Positions 20,379-30,621 of a stretch of DNA of 64,000 nucleotides are shown one piece after another (the stretch's first letter is position 1; each line of letters opens with the position of its first letter). The translations under genes and the position numbers were made by a program. Origin of the DNA: Nemertoderma westbladi (Eukaryota; Xenacoelomorpha; Nemertodermatida; Nemertodermatidae); the NCBI GenBank assembly GCA_032718475.1, contig JAUCBJ010008784.1, forward strand, positions 19,530-83,529, in the 5' to 3' direction. Below the pieces are notes generated by a model that did no database searches, was not told the DNA's origin, and saw nothing but the letters and a program-made list of their open reading frames with translations.

Positions 20379-23300
20379 ATGTTCCCGCTCTTAATCTCCA
20401 CAGTTTTCATCGTTCTGGGCCGTTTCGTTGTGGCAGAACCATCCGATCCGCGGGGTAACCCTGCAACCCACCCAATACCCGTATTGGACTGGTTTGCGGA
20501 ACACCCTGTCGCTACCGTTTAGAACTGCCGCGCCGAATCGACGGAGATGTGGTCGACGAGTGGATTTAGCCTCTACTGCTCTCGTCGGGGAAGAAGATCT
20601 TGGGTCTCCTCTCCACGATCTAGAGGCCTAATCGCTAAACTCTGTCTACTGCGTCTCTGGCTGGGGATATTGAGACCAACCCAGGACCCAGCAGGACGCG
20701 GGCCCCGAAGATCAACTGTCCCGTCTGTCAACGAGGAACAAACTCTCGGAGTAAGATCGTCCAATGCGAGAGTTGTGACACATTTGTACATTTAAAATGT
20801 TACCGTAGGAAACGCAGTAATTTATTCTCCACCAGAACAGCAGAAACAATCTTGAACCAAGTTTTCTCTGCAATAGCTGTATTTTTACCGAACTTCCCTT
20901 TCATGATACAATTTTAGAATCAGAAACCGACGATTCATTTCTCACATCGCCTCTGCAAACTCCAAGTGATGCTGAGAGTGAAACTTTTAATTTTTTTAAG
21001 AAAAAAGGTCTGCATTTTTTGCACTTAAACGCACGATCTCTGCTTCCAAAACTTTCCGAAATTCGTATTTTAATCAATAAATCCAACCCAGCAGTTTTAA
21101 CAATCTCTGAAACTTGGCTCGATGATAGTGTTTCTGATATGGAGAAATTTATATTGATAATTACGTAGTTTTACGTAAGGATAGGGACAGACACGGTGGT
21201 GGTGTCTGTACTTACATTCGATGTGATTTAGCTTTTAATCGTAGGGAAGATTTAGAGACTTGTGACGAAGTTTTACTGGTGGAACTTTTACTTCCTAAAA
21301 CTAAACCTATTTTAATCGGTACCTTATATCGGCCCCCTAAACAATCAGATTTTTTGCAAAATTTTGAAAATACAATTTTATGTAATCTTAGGTCAGACTG
21401 TGAAATATATTTCTTAGGTGATTTTAATATCTGTTACCATCACAAAGCATCCCCCATCTGTAAACAGTACCAAAGTATTTTAAATTTGTTTGGTTTAAAA
21501 CAAATTATTCGAGATTCTACCAGAATAACCAGTAAAACTTCTACTTTACTAGATCACATCCTTTGTAATAATACCGATATTATTTCTCAATCTGGGGTTT
21601 TACCTATAGGTCTAAGCGATCATTTTATAGTTTTTTGCACAAGAAAGACACAAAAATCTTTTTTCGGGGATCATAAAACAGTAACAGTTAGGTCTATGAA
21701 AAATTACAGCAAGGAACGCTTTTTAAGTTTGTTAGTTAATTCTGACTGGGAACCCTGTTTTAAGGCCGCTGACATTAACCTTGCGTACACTGTTTTTAAA
21801 GATATATTTTTAAAGGCACTTAATACTGTAGCACCAATTAAAGAAATTAGTCTTAAACAACGCACTGAGCCCTGGATGACCTCGGGTATTCTTAGTAATA
21901 TCAGAGAAAGAGATAACTATTTGTATAAATTTAGGAAATACCGTGTTTTAGCTGATTATAATAATTACTGCAAATATAGAAACCTTGTCCAACGGGAAAT
22001 AAAAAAAGCTAAATCTGAATATTTGTACAACAAAATAAGTGAGAATAAAGATAATCCTAAAAGTCTATGGTCTACCCTAAAATCGTTAGGTTATAAAAAC
22101 CTTAAATCTAAATCGAATATTGTTCTGCAAGATAACGGTGAGCTGATTCATGATCATACTCTAGTTAGTAATTTATTTAATAATTATTTTACTAATGTTG
22201 CCTCTAATTTAGTTAAGAAATTACCGTTATCAAGTAATAAATATAGTATAGGGTCTGAAACTCTAAATAATTTTTATTTAGAAAAGTTACAAAATTCAGA
22301 AAAGTTATTTTTAAAACCCGTTTCTGAGGATTTCGTTTTTAAAAATCTACTTAGCCTATCAGCCTCAAAAAGTACCGGTCTAGATCTAATACCTGCCCGT
22401 TTTCTTAAGGATGGTGCTGAAGTACTTAAAGTGCCTATTACTTTTATTATTAATTACTCTATCGTAGATAATGTAGTACCAGACGAACTGAAATTAGCTA
22501 AGGTTGTTCCTCTGTATAAAAAGAATAGTAAAGTAGAACCCTGTAATTACAGACCTGTTAGTATCTTAAGTATTATATCTAAAATTCTAGAACGTTCTGT
22601 TTTTCTACAGCTGGAGGCACATCTTAGTAGGCTAAATCTGATCTATGAACTTCAGTCCGGTTTTCGTAAATCATATTCTACAGACACCTGCCTTATTAAC
22701 TTAACTGATACAATTAGATGTAATAACGCAAAGGGTTTATATACTGGTATGGTAATGTTGGACCTACAAAAGGCTTTCGATACTGTAGATCACGAAATTC
22801 TGCTTGGTAAGTTAGGCCTGATGGGTGTAGGTTCTATAGACTGGTTCAAGTCCTACCTGTCAGACAGAGGTCAAACTGTAGTCATTAGCAAATCGCTGTC
22901 TACTGTACAAGAGATTACCTGTGGTGTACCGCAAGGTAGTATATTAGGTCCTCTGCTTTTTGTATGCTATGTAAATGATATGATAAGTAGTATAGATCCC
23001 GATTTTAAACTCATTTTATATGCCGACGACAGTGCTCTTATTTTCTCTCATAAAGATCCTATCCATATTTCCCAAAAGTTAAGTGCAGTTCTAGAATCCT
23101 GTAATGAGTGGTTGGTTGATAATAAGCTATCCATTCACTACGGTAAAACTGAAAGTATTTTGTTTGGTTCCAAAAGAAAGTTAAAGAAGGTAACTAAGTT
23201 TGAAGTCACTAGTAATGGACATAAGATTGAAAATAAAAAGGAAGTTAAATATTTAGGCGCCACATTGGATAACTGCTTATCAGGAGAAAGTACAGTGAAA

Positions 23301-23888
23301 AATATTTTCTCGAAAGTTAACAGTAGGCTTAGGTTTCTATACAGAAATAAAAATAGTTTGAACACTGACTCCCGCAAGTTACTTTGCTCTTCTTTAATAC
23401 AATGTCACATGGACTATGCATGCACTTCTTGGTATGAAGGCTTAACCAAACAGCTTAAATGTAAATTACAAGTAGCTCAGAATAAAGTAGTACGATTTAT
23501 TAAAGACTACAAACCTAGGCACCACCTAACTCCAGATGACTTTTCTGAATCTGGACTACTTAACTTAGATAGTAGAGTTAAGCAGCTACGCCTTAACCAT
23601 GTGCATAAAGTGTATAATGGTGAATGTCCCAATTACCTAAAACAAAAATTCAACAGAGTTCGCGATACACACTCTTACAGTACCAGAGCTAGTGCTTCAA
23701 ACTTCTACCTCCCGAATTGTAAATCCTTTGAATCTGATACTTTCTTTTTTAACGGCATAAAAAATTGGAACGCTCTGCCTAATGAAATTAAAAACCTAGA
23801 TAATCAACATTCTTTTAAATCTGCAGTTAAATCTCACCTCCGAGTGCAATGTAAAAATAGGTACAATAGTCATACAGTAAGTTATTAG
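20379..23888 (+). pseudogene. LINE polyprotein: signal-like start, 2A, PHD finger, AP endonuclease, reverse transcriptase
   Basis: The frame starting at ATG 20379 opens with a hydrophobic signal-like segment (MFPLLISTVFIVLGRF) but meets TAG at 20520. A second frame encodes the 2A-like motif GDIETNPGP (20663-20689) and then a PHD-type finger (CPVC, CESC, HLKC) whose last pair, CNSC, lies in a third frame after about 20870. The endonuclease begins LHFLHLNARSLLPKLSEI and shifts frame again near 21150. From there to 23888 the frame is open (869 codons from the ATG at 21279): RPPKQ, GDFN and LSDH endonuclease motifs, then RT motifs [24 protein letters not shown] and YADDSAL, and a C-terminal [11 protein letters not shown] box. 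Damage: one nonsense codon and three frameshifts, all in the N-terminal third. Clade assignment is approximate. Confidence 0.9.
20663..20689 (+). other. 2A-like ribosome-skipping motif in the LINE
   Basis: Encodes GDIETNPGP, which fits the 2A consensus D-x-E-x-N-P-G-P, preceded by a Leu/Ala-rich stretch. 2A peptides make the ribosome skip the Gly-Pro bond. 2A-like sequences are established in N-terminal regions of APE-type LINEs of sea urchin, amphioxus and other invertebrates. In this copy the reading frame has a TAA at 20636, shortly upstream, so a small indel separates it from the N-terminal frame. Confidence 0.85.
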
Positions 23889-24239
23889 TTTATTAATTAT
23901 TTACTATTTATACTGTAATTACGTTTTATAATAAATTGTTCTGTACATTACATCTTTATCGTTGAGTCGGACATTGTCACGCTCTCGGTAAAGTTGTACA
24001 TGTACATAGTGTAATTACGTTTTATATTGGTTTTAGGTTAGCGTAGTGTAATATTGTATTTGTAACCAAGTAACATAAAGGACCCCCTTGGAAATAAGCT
24101 GCAAAGCTTTAGGGGTAATCCTATATGTTATGTTGGACAATACCTTTATACCGGTACATTGTTTGGTGTATTTGTTATTGTTTTTACATAATGTATAAAT
24201 AAATCTATCTATAATCAATAAACCGAATTTAGGCTATTT

Positions 24240-24379
24240 CTCAGTTTAAGACCTGTATTATTTTTGAAAATATCTTATATATATAATCTCTTGCTTTAAT
24301 CACAATTAATCATTTGTAATGGTTTTAGTTTAAAAGTTTTTACTTTGTTTGTTTGATTTACAATAAAATAAATTAAATA
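24240..24379 (+). other. Short spacer between LINE end and first Polinton gene
   Basis: AT-rich Polinton DNA resuming after the LINE. It presumably held the promoter of the left gene block, but no specific element can be recognised. Confidence 0.4.
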
Positions 24380-24823
24380 ATGTCTTCTGATTCCGATATG
24401 GTTATGCCAATAGTAAGGCATTCATTTTTTGCAGAAGATGGTGAAGCCTATATTGTTATTGATTATACAATTTACCGTCGGGGAGATGATAAATATAAAA
24501 TTGAGTTTTCTGAAAAAGCCAGGAAAGTTTAAAGCTCAATTGATATTGATGCTTCTGATAATAGTATTCATCTCTTAGATTACATCCTGAAAGTTGAGCA
24601 TGAGGGAAAATTAATCAATATCTTACTATTATCCATGATAGAGGGGTTAATTGTTATTACACAATACAACAAAGCTGGTGAAAAGTTTGAAATACGGCTA
24701 AATCGGCATAGCCCCTACGAAATTATGTCTTTCTTTATTGTAATGATTTCAAAAGAATCCTTTGTCGAAACTGAAGAATCAACAGATAATGTTGAATATG
24801 TTGATAATATCATTGATTCTTGA
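24380..24823 (+). pseudogene. Unknown Polinton gene 1 with one internal stop
   Basis: Begins at ATG 24380 (MSSDSDMVMPIVRHSFFAED) and reads to TGA at 24821-24823, with a single in-frame TAA at 24530-24532. About 147 codons. The product would be small and acidic at its C terminus (EESTDN...VDNIID). No family recognised. It is the first gene of the left block and directly precedes the RING gene, which suggests an accessory or early role, but that is only position. Confidence 0.55.
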
Positions 24824-25006
24824 CTTTTCCCACTATATTATGAATATTTTATGATTATTTATAAAATTTTGATGTTTTTAATTATGAAAAAAAAACATCA
24901 AATTTTAAATAATCGAAAATTGTAGTAGTAATTGCATATACAGTATAACAGATTTGTTTGTTGTGTATTGAGGTAATTATTTTCAATTTACTTTAAAATT
25001 TGGAAA

Positions 25007-25456
25007 ATGGATATTTTAAATGAAAAATGTCCAGTTTGCTATTCTAAGTTATTGCAACATCGAGATTATTATAAATGTGAAAATAAACATGCAACTTGCG
25101 TACAATGTATTGTACAATATTCCGAAATGAATAATTATTGTTCTAAAATTTGTCCTATTTGTCGCGCACCCATATCTAAGTTTAATATAAAGTTGGCAAG
25201 ATACCAACCCTATTATTGGAAAGAGCTTCGCAATATAACTTATATTTCTGCGGAAAGTAATGATCCGGGAGATTTATTTACAATATTGGAGAATATTTTT
25301 TATAGAAATGTAGTACGACGGTGTTGCTACTATATTCCTTATTTTTTTAGCAGCGAACATAAAAAAATCATTAGCGCAAAATTCTCGGGAAGTGATTTCC
25401 AAACCGCCGATGTTTCCTATCATTATTTCGCGTATAAAGACGCTCACCATGCTTGA
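25007..25456 (+). CDS. RING-finger protein (putative E3 ubiquitin ligase) of the Polinton
   Basis: 149 codons, intact. An N-terminal C3HC4 RING is complete: C8-P-V-C11, C24, H28, C31, C34, then C49-P-I-C52-R-A-P. RING domains of this type recruit E2 enzymes, so the product may ubiquitinate host or element proteins. The C-terminal two thirds have no recognised domain but are rich in aromatic residues. It lies between an unknown gene and the packaging ATPase on the same strand. RING genes are found as cargo in several large DNA virus and Polinton lineages. The host target is unknown. Confidence 0.8.
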   Translation: MDILNEKCPVCYSKLLQHRDYYKCENKHATCVQCIVQYSEMNNYCSKICPICRAPISKFNIKLARYQPYYWKELRNITYISAESNDPGDLFTILENIFYRNVVRRCCYYIPYFFSSEHKKIISAKFSGSDFQTADVSYHYFAYKDAHHA

Positions 25457-25668
25457 AAATGAGTCTATACTATAATTGGAAATAGCACCTTTTGTTGCAG
25501 CGAGCGTCACATACTGTAGTTGTATCATATGTTAATTAAATATACAGTACTCTAATATTATAGTTGCATCAATTATTATTATATACATAGTAATGGTGAT
25601 GGTTTATTGATATTGATATTTATATTATATTATATTGTATTGTTGATATATCTTAATAATAATAATAA
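25457..25668. other. Short AT-rich spacer in the Polinton
   Basis: About 210 bases between the RING and ATPase genes, largely AT-rich with a TATATTATATTATATTG run (about 25619-25640) shortly before the ATPase start, which might act as a promoter. Confidence 0.35.
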
Positions 25669-26343
25669 ATGGCTGACTTTAATTCAGGTCCATATAATTT
25701 AAACTTTCAAATGGGAACGAGTATGATAATTTCTGGCCCATCTGGTTCTGGAAAGTCAACATTTGTTAGCAATTTAATTAAACACAAGAATGGTTGTTTC
25801 AACGAAGCCCCCTTGCGAGTATTGTATTGTTACGGGAGCAATCCCCCAACTATTCCTGGTATTACTCACCTTTAAAAAGGTTTGCCAGAAAATATAGATA
25901 GTTTAGTGAATAGTCGAGATTTATTAATTATAGATGATTTATTAACAGAAACTGAGTCCAGTACAGCTTTAACTGTATTGTTTACTAAGGTAGCTCATCA
26001 TTCCAATATATTTATTTGTTTTATAACGCAAAACATGTTTTACGGTGGGAAGCATAACCGCACAAGATCAATTAATAGCCATACTTTAGTATTAATGAAA
26101 AATCCGCGAGACAGTTTATCGGTTTTAAATTTCGCGAAGCAGATGTTACCAGGGCAGACCAAATTTTTAGTAGATTCCTATCAAGATGCGACTATTGAAC
26201 CATTTTCACATTTCTTAATTGATTTACGACAGGAAACACCCGAACATTTAAGATTTAGATCGGATATATTTCGTAATCATAATTGTTACATTAAAAATTA
26301 CATTGACTATAAACGTAGTGAAAATAATAATAATAATAAATAA
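25669..26343 (+). pseudogene. Packaging ATPase (FtsK/HerA, A32-like) with one internal stop
   Basis: DNA-packaging ATPase of the Polinton. The N-terminal part carries Walker A GPSGSGKST (residues 23-31) and the second part the Walker B-like stretch LLIIDDLL, followed by a TQN sensor-like segment (FICFITQNMF). A single TAA at 25873-25875 interrupts the frame after residue 68, and the same frame continues to 26343. Total length, about 224 codons, is normal for Polinton ATPases. With the capsid and protease genes it would fill the capsid with the element's DNA. Confidence 0.88.
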
Positions 26344-26380
26344 TTAATATTTTGTAACAATTTTCAATAATGTTGCAACA

Positions 26381-26763
26381 ATGAATAGACTTGTGCAGAA
26401 ATATCGTAACGAACTGGAATTTCTACGCAGCGCTACCCCTCAACAAAGAACTTATTTTATTAACCATACCGCGAGTAACGAATTAATACGGCTCATTGTA
26501 AATACTGCATTAAATGTTCTAAAAGGTAACGTACAATTGTCCCCTCATTCATTTAGAAATATTTACCGCTATATAAAGGTATTGAAATCACTCAACCGTA
26601 AAACAAAAAATATATCAAGTTAAAGAAAAAAGTTAAGCAATCAATCTGGAGGCATACTACCGTTTCTAATACCCTTACTCGGCATTGGTGCGAAACTCGC
26701 CGCGAGTGCCGGTGCCGCCGCCGCTGGAGCGGCTATTGCGAAAAAAATTAACCGCGGACGGTA
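26381..26763 (+). pseudogene. Small Polinton protein with Gly/Ala-rich hydrophobic tail, one internal stop
   Basis: Starts at ATG 26381 and is interrupted by TAA at 26621-26623. The same frame continues to 26763. The first 80 residues are helical and basic. The part after the stop is a hydrophobic Gly/Ala-rich segment (GGILPFLIPLLGIGAK...) ending in a basic tail (KKINRGR). Small proteins with a basic body and a GG-start hydrophobic end are common next to integrase or ATPase genes in animal Polintons, and membrane-active capsid peptides have been suggested for them. That function is inference. Confidence 0.6.
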
Positions 26764-26766
26764 ATA

Positions 26767-26937
26767 ATGGTTAAAACAGGAGTAACATTTAGAAAATTAT
26801 ATTTAGTATCGAGTAAACCGTTAGCTACTGATTTAAAACCTCAAGATATACCTAGAGTAAATACTACAAAAAGAAAACCCTTTAAAACATCAACTTCAAA
26901 GAAAATAATAAAAAAATTTCAGTTGTTTTTACGGTGA
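26767..26937 (+). CDS. Short basic Polinton ORF
   Basis: ATG 26767 to TGA 26935-26937, 56 residues, starting three bases after the preceding frame ends. Lys-rich in its second half (TTKRKPFKTSTSKKIIKKF) with a KLYLVSSKP segment near the start. Small, but its position in a compact same-strand gene block and its strong basic bias support it. Role unknown; perhaps DNA-binding or capsid-internal. Confidence 0.5.
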   Translation: MVKTGVTFRKLYLVSSKPLATDLKPQDIPRVNTTKRKPFKTSTSKKIIKKFQLFLR

Positions 26938-26988
26938 TGCCCTTTATAAGAGATTTGAATATACATATTACTTGTGGTTGTCGAAAAG

Positions 26989-28063
26989 ATGCCACGCAAG
27001 ATGAAACCGATTTTAAACCGAAGCTTAGACAAAAAACTGTTAAGAATTTATTTAGATCCTTCATCCCCTGCGGGATTTGCAAGTATCGCAAAATTAGCAA
27101 AAGCTGCAAACATCAAACCAGCTCAAGCCCAGAAATGGTTGAGCGGGCAAAATACATACTCCCTTCACGCACCACGTAGACATCATTATCCAACATCTAA
27201 AATATTTACGGGAGGCTTAAAAGATATATATATGATAGATCTGGTGGATATGCAGCAATATAAATCGCAAAATAATAATTATAACTATATATTAACATGT
27301 ATTGATGCCTTTAGCTGGCTTGCTTTTGCCTATGGTATGAAAACAAAAAAGGGTATTGATATTATTAGTATATTGCAAAAAATATTCCAGAAAGGAAAAC
27401 CATACAGAATCGCAACCGATCAAGGGTCTGAGTTTCTAAATAAATCTGTAAGGAAATATTTAGATACTATTGGTATAAAGTATTATGTAATGTATTCTGT
27501 GAATAAGGCGGCTATTGTCGAGAGATTCAATAGAACATTAAAAACAAGGATGTTCAAAATTTTCACACAACGGGGAAATAATGTTTGGATAAAAATTTTA
27601 CCGAAGCTCATTTATGCTTATAATAGGTCATATCATAGGACAAAAAAATGACACCCATTGAAGTTAATAAATTTAATGAAACTGAATTAATGATAGATTA
27701 TATGGGAAATATAGACAGATTAATCACAAGAAAATAAAATTTACAGTATGATTATCTATCGCTCGTACTGCTTTTGCTAAAGGCTATCGAGAACAATGGA
27801 CACGTGAATTATTTATTATTCATCGGGTCAGATTGGATAGAGTACCAGCGGTAATGTTCGATATTAAGGACAGCGCTGGAGCTATAATAAATGGCTCATT
27901 TTATTCATACGAACTCCAAAAGGTCCACCCGAATAGTAATATTTATCTCCCGATTGATAAAAATATTGGCAAACTTAAAGAACGTGTACGCAATGGGAAA
28001 AAAGAATATTTAGTCCGATTCATCGGATCCAAGAAACAGTCGTGTGTACAGCATATTCAATAA
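26989..28063 (+). pseudogene. Retroviral-type (RVE) integrase with chromodomain-like tail, broken by frameshifts
   Basis: The integrase inserts Polinton ends and makes the 6-bp duplication seen here. From ATG 26989 the frame carries the DDE core: YMIDLVDM (first Asp), ATDQGSEF (second Asp) and AAIVERFNRT (Glu). It ends at TGA 27649-27651 directly after a run of seven A, while the expected continuation (MTPIEVNKF) is in the neighbouring frame until TAA near 27736. A third frame then carries an SH3-like segment (FAKGYREQW, GSFYSYELQ) and ends with a chromodomain-like RVRNGKKEYLVRFIG. So there are two frame changes, one at an A7 homopolymer. An upstream GTG at 26974 is in frame but the ATG is preferred. 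Confidence 0.88.
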
Positions 28064-28342
28064 GTTTAGGTTTATACTGTATATTAATTCATTTTGGGCA
28101 CATATGTCCGTAATTAATTAATCAATCAATATTAACTCGAATGATATTACTATACTATAGTTCATTCGCTTTAAATAAAGCCAGTAAAATATTGATCCCT
28201 CGCATATACTGTAGAAGCGCATATACTGTAGAAGCGGGGGAATGAACGTGGTCACAGATGTCTATAATTTAACATTATACCGGACTGTACTGTACTGTAT
28301 GTACAAAGGAGTCAAGTAGAGAGAGGTTAAATAATAATAATA
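28064..28342. other. Spacer before the capsid gene block
   Basis: About 280 bases with a directly repeated GCATATACTGTAGAAGCG (28202-28219 and 28218-28235) and a palindromic GTACTGTACTGTATGTAC run just before the penton-like gene. A promoter for the structural genes may lie here. Confidence 0.4.
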
Positions 28343-29218
28343 ATGGCTGTAGATACATATATCACTCTACTTTCAGATAGCTCATTAAACACTTACCCCA
28401 ATAATAACCCTAGCGAGTTTACTGTTGATTTAGCCGAAGAATTATATATTGGTCCAAACGCTAAAATTGGACTCGCGGAGATACAATACCAAGCAACATA
28501 CAGTAATATTACTCTGCAAACTCAAATCTCGCTGTCAATCGGGGTAGATGCAAAAGATGCCAAATTATACAGTTTATTTCCTGGTATGCATAGCTCTATT
28601 CAAGTCATTATTGATGATATAAATAAACTGTTTAATTCTGAAGCGAAATATAGAGATTTCGAATTCATTTTTAATACAAATAATTCTAGAATTAAATTTA
28701 AATTTCCTAAAAAGTTGAAAAAAATACAATTAAGTCTACGCGGTGATTTAATTCAAATTCTAAGCTTAAAACCGTTATTGGATCAGAATCATCCGGATAT
28801 TCCGAATTGGGATATATACAGTACCACTACAGTGGATGAATTAAGCAATATAGAACAGCCGATATTAATTTTAAATTATAGTGGACCAAAAATTTCGGAA
28901 ATTGGGATTTCAGATTTTCCAGCTCCCACGAATATTACTCGTAATAAAGATACTATCTTCATATATACAGATATTATTAAGAGCTCATTTGTTGGCGACG
29001 CTTTAGCTCCGCTCTTAAGAACCTGTCCTTTAACACAATTAAATCGAAAATATATTAATCACGAATACGAGAGCATTTGCTATTACCCGTTGTTGAATAA
29101 AAAACTAAAAACAATATTAATTACTTTACGTGACGGCCAAGGTGAATTAATTAATTTCAATGGTGGTCGCACTGTTATAACACTTAAGTTAATACGCGGT
29201 GGTGGTGGTGATGGATGA
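28343..29218 (+). CDS. Penton-like (minor capsid) protein, copy 1
   Basis: 291 codons, intact. It begins in the style YITLLSDSSLNTYPNNNPSEF, matching the family opening with Y-x-T/R-L-x-S-S/N-S, an N-terminal beta-rich domain (IGLAEIQY) and a C-terminal half with VGDALAPLL and ITLRDGQGELINFNGG. This family is present in animal Polintons and adintoviruses. I assign it to the single-jelly-roll penton from length and position, with moderate certainty. It overlaps the start of the next gene (ATGGATGA at 29211-29218), and that neighbour is a paralogue. Such proteins would form or cap the fivefold vertices. Confidence 0.6.
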   Translation: MAVDTYITLLSDSSLNTYPNNNPSEFTVDLAEELYIGPNAKIGLAEIQYQATYSNITLQTQISLSIGVDAKDAKLYSLFPGMHSSIQVIIDDINKLFNSEAKYRDFEFIFNTNNSRIKFKFPKKLKKIQLSLRGDLIQILSLKPLLDQNHPDIPNWDIYSTTTVDELSNIEQPILILNYSGPKISEIGISDFPAPTNITRNKDTIFIYTDIIKSSFVGDALAPLLRTCPLTQLNRKYINHEYESICYYPLLNKKLKTILITLRDGQGELINFNGGRTVITLKLIRGGGGDG

Positions 29219-30054
29219 GCTCTACGTTAGACTACCAAGTAACTCCTGTCCAATTGATTTTCCTCGTAATACTGCTAGTAATTATCAGATCAATTTCCAT
29301 GGCGCCTTACCTATAAATCCAAACGAAAACTGGGTGGTAGGTATAAAAAGTATATTTTACTTAGCCACATTGCCGTCCATGTATAACAATGTAGAGAATG
29401 TTATTTTATTAAAAAAAGGGAAAAAAAATTTTGAGGATACACTTCCATCCGGTTTGTTCTACAGTATCAATGACATTATAGATTATTTTAACACTGGGGT
29501 GTTGAAAGATAAATTACAAATAGTTGAAATACTCAGCAAAATAGGTTGCAATTTATTTTAGGGAAAACTGTACGAGAGTTATTTATAGGTCAACAATTAG
29601 CCTATTATTTTGGAATTACTGAAAATAATCTCGGCGCGAATTTAAATCCAAATTTTAAAATTATTTTGAAGACGAAAAATAATATAAAGGGTTATTTAAT
29701 AAAGGTTATCGGAAATGGAGAAAAGCTTACCAGATGGTATTTTTATGCCCTCATCCACCCAATTCTATTCCAGAACCTAAATCGAACATGTACGTGACTA
29801 CTAATATAATTGAAAATGAATATATTAATGACTTTGGTTTAGCCTTACTTTGTCGTGTCGCGATACCTGATGACGTGAAATATGGTAGTGTAATAAATAA
29901 AGAATTTGTCAAGGATACAATTCATTATATCCCTGTAAAAAAATCATATAAGATAACATACATTCATATTGAAATAACAGACAAAGAAGGAAAAGATTTT
30001 AATTTTGAATACGGAACAACTTCAATTACCTTACACTTTAAAAAAATAAATTAA
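29211..30054 (+). pseudogene. Penton-like protein, copy 2, with two frame changes
   Basis: Starts at ATG 29211, overlapping the stop of copy 1. The opening ELYVRLPSNSCPIDFPRN and the ending EITDKEGKDFNFEYGTTSIT parallel copy 1, so the two are tandem paralogues of similar length (about 280 codons). The frame changes near 29550 and again near 29735, so the coding sequence is spread over three frames and this copy is broken. The last segment (MYVTTNIIENEYINDFGLAL) again matches the C-terminal half of the family. Confidence 0.65.
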
Positions 30055-30055
30055 A

Positions 30056-30619
30056 ATGGATTCCGATTTATTTCAAAGATACAGTAAACCTCAATATGGT
30101 GGTGCAGACTCTAATCTTGCTGTTTTTAAAGGTGGTAGAAGTACGAGAGGCTCGACGCAAGTTCCTGTTTTTCGAGGTGGTTCATATATTGACCCTTACG
30201 GACAACAAATTGGTGCATTTGGTCCAAACTTAAAACAACGTCGTTTTCAACGTTATCGTAGAGGTATGTTGCGAACAAATCAACACGGGGAAGGTATATT
30301 TACAGACGCTTTATCTACATTGAAAAAATTTGGTAAGCCATTAGCAAAAAAAGTTTTACAAAAAGCTTTACCATTTACCACAAAATTTATGAGACAACAT
30401 GTAATACCAAAAGGTAAGCGGGTCTTACATCAGCAGGCTAATACGGTTATTAATAAAGCATTAAATAAAATGAAACCATCCACAAGATCTGTTGTTGAAA
30501 AAGTTTATAGAGACTTAAAGCGACCTACTAGACCAATGTCTATGAACATACATCATCGACGTAGTAAAAAGAGAAAAATAAAAGGCAAACTGAAACACTG
30601 CGAAAAAAGTATTTTTTAA
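30056..30619 (+). CDS. Basic core-like capsid protein
   Basis: 187 codons, intact, very rich in Lys and Arg. It opens with Gly-rich patches (YGGADSNLAVFKGG, FRGGSYIDPYG), has a central Gly-hydrophobic part (GEGIFTDALSTLKKFGK) and a strongly basic end (HHRRSKKRKIKGK). Size, charge and position right before the major capsid gene match the core or pVI/pVII-like proteins of Polintons and adintoviruses, which bind packaged DNA or line the capsid interior. It begins one base after the preceding stop. Exact family membership uncertain. Confidence 0.6.
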   Translation: MDSDLFQRYSKPQYGGADSNLAVFKGGRSTRGSTQVPVFRGGSYIDPYGQQIGAFGPNLKQRRFQRYRRGMLRTNQHGEGIFTDALSTLKKFGKPLAKKVLQKALPFTTKFMRQHVIPKGKRVLHQQANTVINKALNKMKPSTRSVVEKVYRDLKRPTRPMSMNIHHRRSKKRKIKGKLKHCEKSIF

Positions 30620-30621
30620 TA

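Larger units (their letters stand above)
20231..24215 (+). mobile_element. APE-type non-LTR retrotransposon (CR1/L2/Jockey-like), nested in the Polinton
   Basis: A nearly full-length LINE inserted just inside the left Polinton repeat. In order: a leader, a signal-like N-terminal frame, a 2A-like peptide, a PHD-type zinc finger, an AP endonuclease and a reverse transcriptase, then about 330 bp of 3' untranslated sequence ending near TAAATAAATCTATCTATAAT. The left boundary is inferred from where the Polinton repeat stops matching. I found no clear target duplication. The insertion is younger than the Polinton. Confidence 0.88.
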
